This document shows, one piece after another, positions 6,521 to 8,522 of a stretch of 8,522 nt of DNA. How positions within the stretch are numbered: the stretch's first letter is position 1; each line of letters opens with the position of its first letter. Made by a program: the position numbers and the translations under genes. This stretch comes from DASQUP01 sp035641235 (GTDB taxonomy: Bacteria; Actinomycetota; CADDZG01; WHSQ01): contig DASQUP010000217.1 of assembly GCA_035641235.1 (NCBI GenBank), positions 1-8,522 on the forward strand, read 5' to 3'. The notes below the pieces were generated by a model that worked only from the letters and a program-made list of their open reading frames with translations, ran no database searches and was not told where the DNA came from.

Positions 6521-8025
6521 ACCCCCGCTTTAGCGCAGAGTGCGTCGACCTTGTCCTTCATGGCCATTCGGTAGTCCTGACTCCGATAGTCGTGCATGGG
6601 AGAGGAGGGGAACAAGAACTCTTCCACTTCACCCCGGCTGCGAACGTAGAGTGCCGGATGGATGTCACCCGATTCGTCGTTTTCTACCGCGATCGCCGCT
6701 CCGTCGGGCCCGGAGGAGTCCACGAAGTGAGCAAGCGGAACAATGCCCCCGTCTACCAATCCCCCGGACTCGTCGGCCTCCACCACCCGCGCCAGATACG
6801 AGCGCTGGCTCCACAACTCCGGCGCCTCCGTGGCTTCAGACAGCAGGAAATCGACGACTGATTCCGGCCTGAGCGCGGGGCGAGCTTGCTCGATCCCAAA
6901 ATGCTTCTCGGCGATGTGGCGGGCAAGGATGAGCGCGTTATATCGAAAGCCCTGGACTGCAGCGGAGGAACTCGGGATGCCGTACTTCTTGAGTTCGGTC
7001 GCTCCCTGGCTAATAGTTCCCGCGAAATAGATACCCGAGACCGTCGCACTTTCCCAGAATGGAGTTTGAGCCGGCAGGCGATCCTGCATAATCGTTACGA
7101 CCCCTAGGTCACGAAGATTCCGCATCGGAACCTGGAAGCCCGTTGCAGCTATGACTTCATCGCAGTCGATCATGTGACGGCCGGGAACAGTAGTGCCATA
7201 CGCGTGAATCCGATAACCCTCGGTGGTCCTCTCAATGCGCTCGATCGATAGATCCATGATGAGGTTGCCGCCGCCGAGAACGTGGTCTTCGTATGGTTGG
7301 AGATACCTCGCCCTCGCCCCGACGAGTGAGCGGGTAACTACAGAAAGGAGGGCCGAGTGCGGGGATGCCAGGATGATCTGGCGCGCCCACGGCAGCAACC
7401 CATCGGCAAGCTCGAAGCCGGAGTTTCGTTTTCCGACGATGAAGAGGCTCTTACCGGCGTAGTCGCGCGGCGGTCGTGTCTCGGCATAGTGAGGGACCTC
7501 TTCGATCCCCGGTATCGACGGTTTCCAAGGCTCCGCCATACCTACGGCAAATACGACGACCCGGCTCCGGTATTCACCATCGGATGTTGTGAGGACGAAT
7601 TCGTCGTCCTCCCGCGCGATTGACTCCCACTTGCACCCGTATCGAATGGCAAGGCCCGCTCTCTCCGCAAAGGCCGCGAGCCCTTTTTCCATCTCGGACC
7701 TCGAGGGGAAATAGGAGCTTCCGTCCATGACCTGGGGAAGGATGGCGCGATGAGCAGGTTCGTCGCCGATGAGGCTGTTCCAGTCGAACCGTTCGTAGCT
7801 GCGGGTTCCGCGTTCGGCGGGTGCATGCGGCTTGCTCCAGCTGATCAGGCGTTGGAGTATCGGAAACCTCTGGAACATTCCGCCAGGCGAGCCGTCCTCT
7901 GAAACAACCGCGTGGTTGATGCCGAGCCGAGTGAGCGCATAACTCAACTGAAGGCCACCGGGCCCGCTCCCGACGATCACCACCGGGTATCGGCCTGGCG
8001 GATGGGCGGGGTTCAACTCCGCCAT
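6517..8025 (-). CDS. FAD/NAD(P)-dependent oxidoreductase, FOXRED2/FMO-like flavoprotein
   Basis: 502 residues. A two-dinucleotide-binding flavoprotein that should carry FAD and take electrons from NAD(P)H; the substrate is unknown. The FAD Rossmann motif VVIVGSGPGGLQ (Gly19, Gly21, Gly24) lies near the N-terminus. The segments FDWNSL and YFPSRSEM, and GFRYNALILARHI towards the end, recall the human FOXRED2 layout from memory, more than thioredoxin reductases. The second nucleotide motif is VGKRNSGFE (Gly198-Gly203), with Arg200 where most relatives have Gly, so NADPH binding may be altered. ATGF (294-297) closes the FAD domain. I see no CxxC redox pair. The last 120 or so residues are an uncharacterised tail. 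The ATG at 8025 is chosen because residues of the longer frame up to 8133 are shadow of the CNB gene. It overlaps that gene by 13 nt without a Shine-Dalgarno, implying coupling. No signal peptide is evident. Confidence 0.88.
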   Translation of the reverse strand: MAELNPAHPPGRYPVVIVGSGPGGLQLSYALTRLGINHAVVSEDGSPGGMFQRFPILQRLISWSKPHAPAERGTRSYERFDWNSLIGDEPAHRAILPQVMDGSSYFPSRSEMEKGLAAFAERAGLAIRYGCKWESIAREDDEFVLTTSDGEYRSRVVVFAVGMAEPWKPSIPGIEEVPHYAETRPPRDYAGKSLFIVGKRNSGFELADGLLPWARQIILASPHSALLSVVTRSLVGARARYLQPYEDHVLGGGNLIMDLSIERIERTTEGYRIHAYGTTVPGRHMIDCDEVIAATGFQVPMRNLRDLGVVTIMQDRLPAQTPFWESATVSGIYFAGTISQGATELKKYGIPSSSAAVQGFRYNALILARHIAEKHFGIEQARPALRPESVVDFLLSEATEAPELWSQRSYLARVVEADESGGLVDGGIVPLAHFVDSSGPDGAAIAVENDESGDIHPALYVRSRGEVEEFLFPSSPMHDYRSQDYRMAMKDKVDALCAKAGV

Positions 8026-8432
8026 TCGTTGGCGACTTTGAGCCTGCGGAGCTCGCTCTGGAGCATGCGGAAGGCGATGGTCGGCTTCGCCATCAACCAA
8101 TCGTGCAGCTGAGATCCGGGAAGGAGCAGGCACCGCAGGGGAGTCAGGGCGACAACGTCGGCCGATGGTGGTTCCCGCAGGAGGGCGGATATCTCCCCGA
8201 AGAAATCACCTCGGGCAAGACGCGCACGGTCATCACCATCGATCCGCACGGCAGCCTCCCCTTCGAGGATCAAGTGGAAGCCGCTTCCGGCGAAACCCCT
8301 GCGCAATATGCGTTGCCCCTCCGAATACCACTCTTCATCGAAGGTGTGAGAGATCCCCTCCAGCTCGGGCTGAGATAAATCCGCGAAAAGCGAAAAGCTT
8401 GCGAGTGCGCCCAGTAGTGCTTCTCTATCCAT
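8013..8432 (-). CDS. Stand-alone cyclic-nucleotide-binding (CNB/CRP-like) domain protein
   Basis: 139 residues forming a single CNB beta-roll with flanking helices: an N-terminal FSLFADLSQPELEGIS helix typical of CRP-like sensors, beta-strand core GFHLILEGEAAVRI (51-64), the phosphate-binding-cassette start GDFFGEISALL (75-85, Glu80), and a closing helix ending ELRRLKVANEWRS. There is no helix-turn-helix, so it is not a CRP-type transcription factor. The Arg that normally contacts the cyclic phosphate (R in PRAAT) is replaced by Pro89 in PPSAD, so classical cAMP/cGMP binding is doubtful. I start it at the ATG at 8432 because GGGAGG lies four bases upstream and the domain begins there; an in-frame ATG at 8510 would add 26 residues of low-complexity character. 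Its stop overlaps the flavoprotein start, which suggests a regulatory subunit for that enzyme. Fused CNB-flavoprotein reductases exist, which supports but does not prove this. Confidence 0.87.
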   Translation of the reverse strand: MDREALLGALASFSLFADLSQPELEGISHTFDEEWYSEGQRILRRGFAGSGFHLILEGEAAVRIDGDDRARLARGDFFGEISALLREPPSADVVALTPLRCLLLPGSQLHDWLMAKPTIAFRMLQSELRRLKVANEWRS

Positions 8433-8436
8433 CCGT

Positions 8437-8442
8437 CCTCCC
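8437..8442 (-). promoter_or_regulatory. Shine-Dalgarno deciding the CNB protein start
   Basis: On the minus strand GGGAGG is followed by ACGG and then the ATG at 8432-8430. It is the strongest ribosome binding site in the window, though spacing is short (4 nt). It favours the 139-residue protein over the 165-residue version starting at 8510. Confidence 0.65.
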
Positions 8443-8522
8443 GACCTTGGATGCGGCACATAGCGTAATTGGGCGGTGCTCCGTCCGCCATCGGGGTCGG
8501 CCGATCTCATGCGGTTTTCGTT
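8443..8522. other. Upstream region of the CNB-flavoprotein operon
   Basis: These 80 bases up to the window edge precede the CNB gene on the minus strand and probably hold its promoter. No confident -35/-10 pair is visible; TACGCT on the minus strand is the nearest to a -10 box but lacks a partner. No CRP-like palindrome is seen. The frame stays open to an ATG at 8510, so an N-terminal extension cannot be fully excluded. Confidence 0.4.

Noticed and set aside
8013..8030. Programmed frameshift fusing the CNB protein to the flavoprotein
   Set aside because: No X-XXY-YYZ slippery heptamer is seen, and the CNB closing helix ends naturally, so a plain stop-start overlap is simpler.
8026..8133. 36-residue N-terminal extension of the flavoprotein
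   Set aside because: It reads the CNB gene out of frame; the Rossmann motif normally lies near the N-terminus, as it does from the ATG at 8025.
1..8522. Mobile element, phage, CRISPR, tRNA or rRNA signatures
   Set aside because: No transposase, integrase, terminal repeats, spaced direct repeats or RNA-gene motifs were recognised on either strand by eye.

Overview
The window is gene-dense bacterial DNA of roughly 60% G+C with strong G/C preference at third codon positions. The gene families seen (an RsbW-type kinase, a hexosaminidase matching Streptomyces SpHex residue for residue at the active site, a cyclase/NB-ARC/TPR protein of the kind known from mycobacteria, a DHA2-type exporter) suggest an actinobacterium or a similar high-GC soil or sediment lineage. 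No marker gene fixes the taxonomy. No tRNA, rRNA, CRISPR array, insertion sequence or attachment site was seen.

Layout, left to right. (1) 2-496, minus: RsbW/SpoIIAB-type ATP-binding regulator. (2) 539-2068, plus: GH20 beta-N-acetylhexosaminidase, divergent from gene 1, GTG start, no signal peptide. (3) 2265-3881, plus: 14-TM DHA2-type MFS exporter, TTG start. (4) 3878-6520, plus: 880-residue protein with an N-terminal class III nucleotide cyclase domain, an NB-ARC/STAND ATPase core and TPR-like repeats; its ATG overlaps the exporter stop codon (ATGA). (5) 6517-8025, minus: flavoprotein oxidoreductase resembling FOXRED2/FMO-like enzymes, convergent with gene 4, the two stop codons sharing a CTAG tetramer. 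(6) 8013-8432, minus: stand-alone cyclic-nucleotide-binding-type (CNB) domain protein, upstream of gene 5 and overlapping it by 13 nt.

The most interesting part is the right-hand 6 kb. An exporter translationally coupled to a cyclase-STAND protein faces, tail to tail, a two-gene operon of a CNB protein and a flavoenzyme. A cyclase and a potential nucleotide receptor in one locus suggest a local signalling circuit. Both partners depart from the canonical residues: the cyclase has Ser56/Asn111/His118 where Lys/Asp/Asn are usual, and the CNB domain has Pro89 where the phosphate-binding Arg is expected. The circuit could therefore use an unusual ligand, or the CNB part could act only as a protein-protein module. 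This is inference. The left-hand genes (RsbW-like regulator, hexosaminidase) look like ordinary neighbours with no evident functional link.
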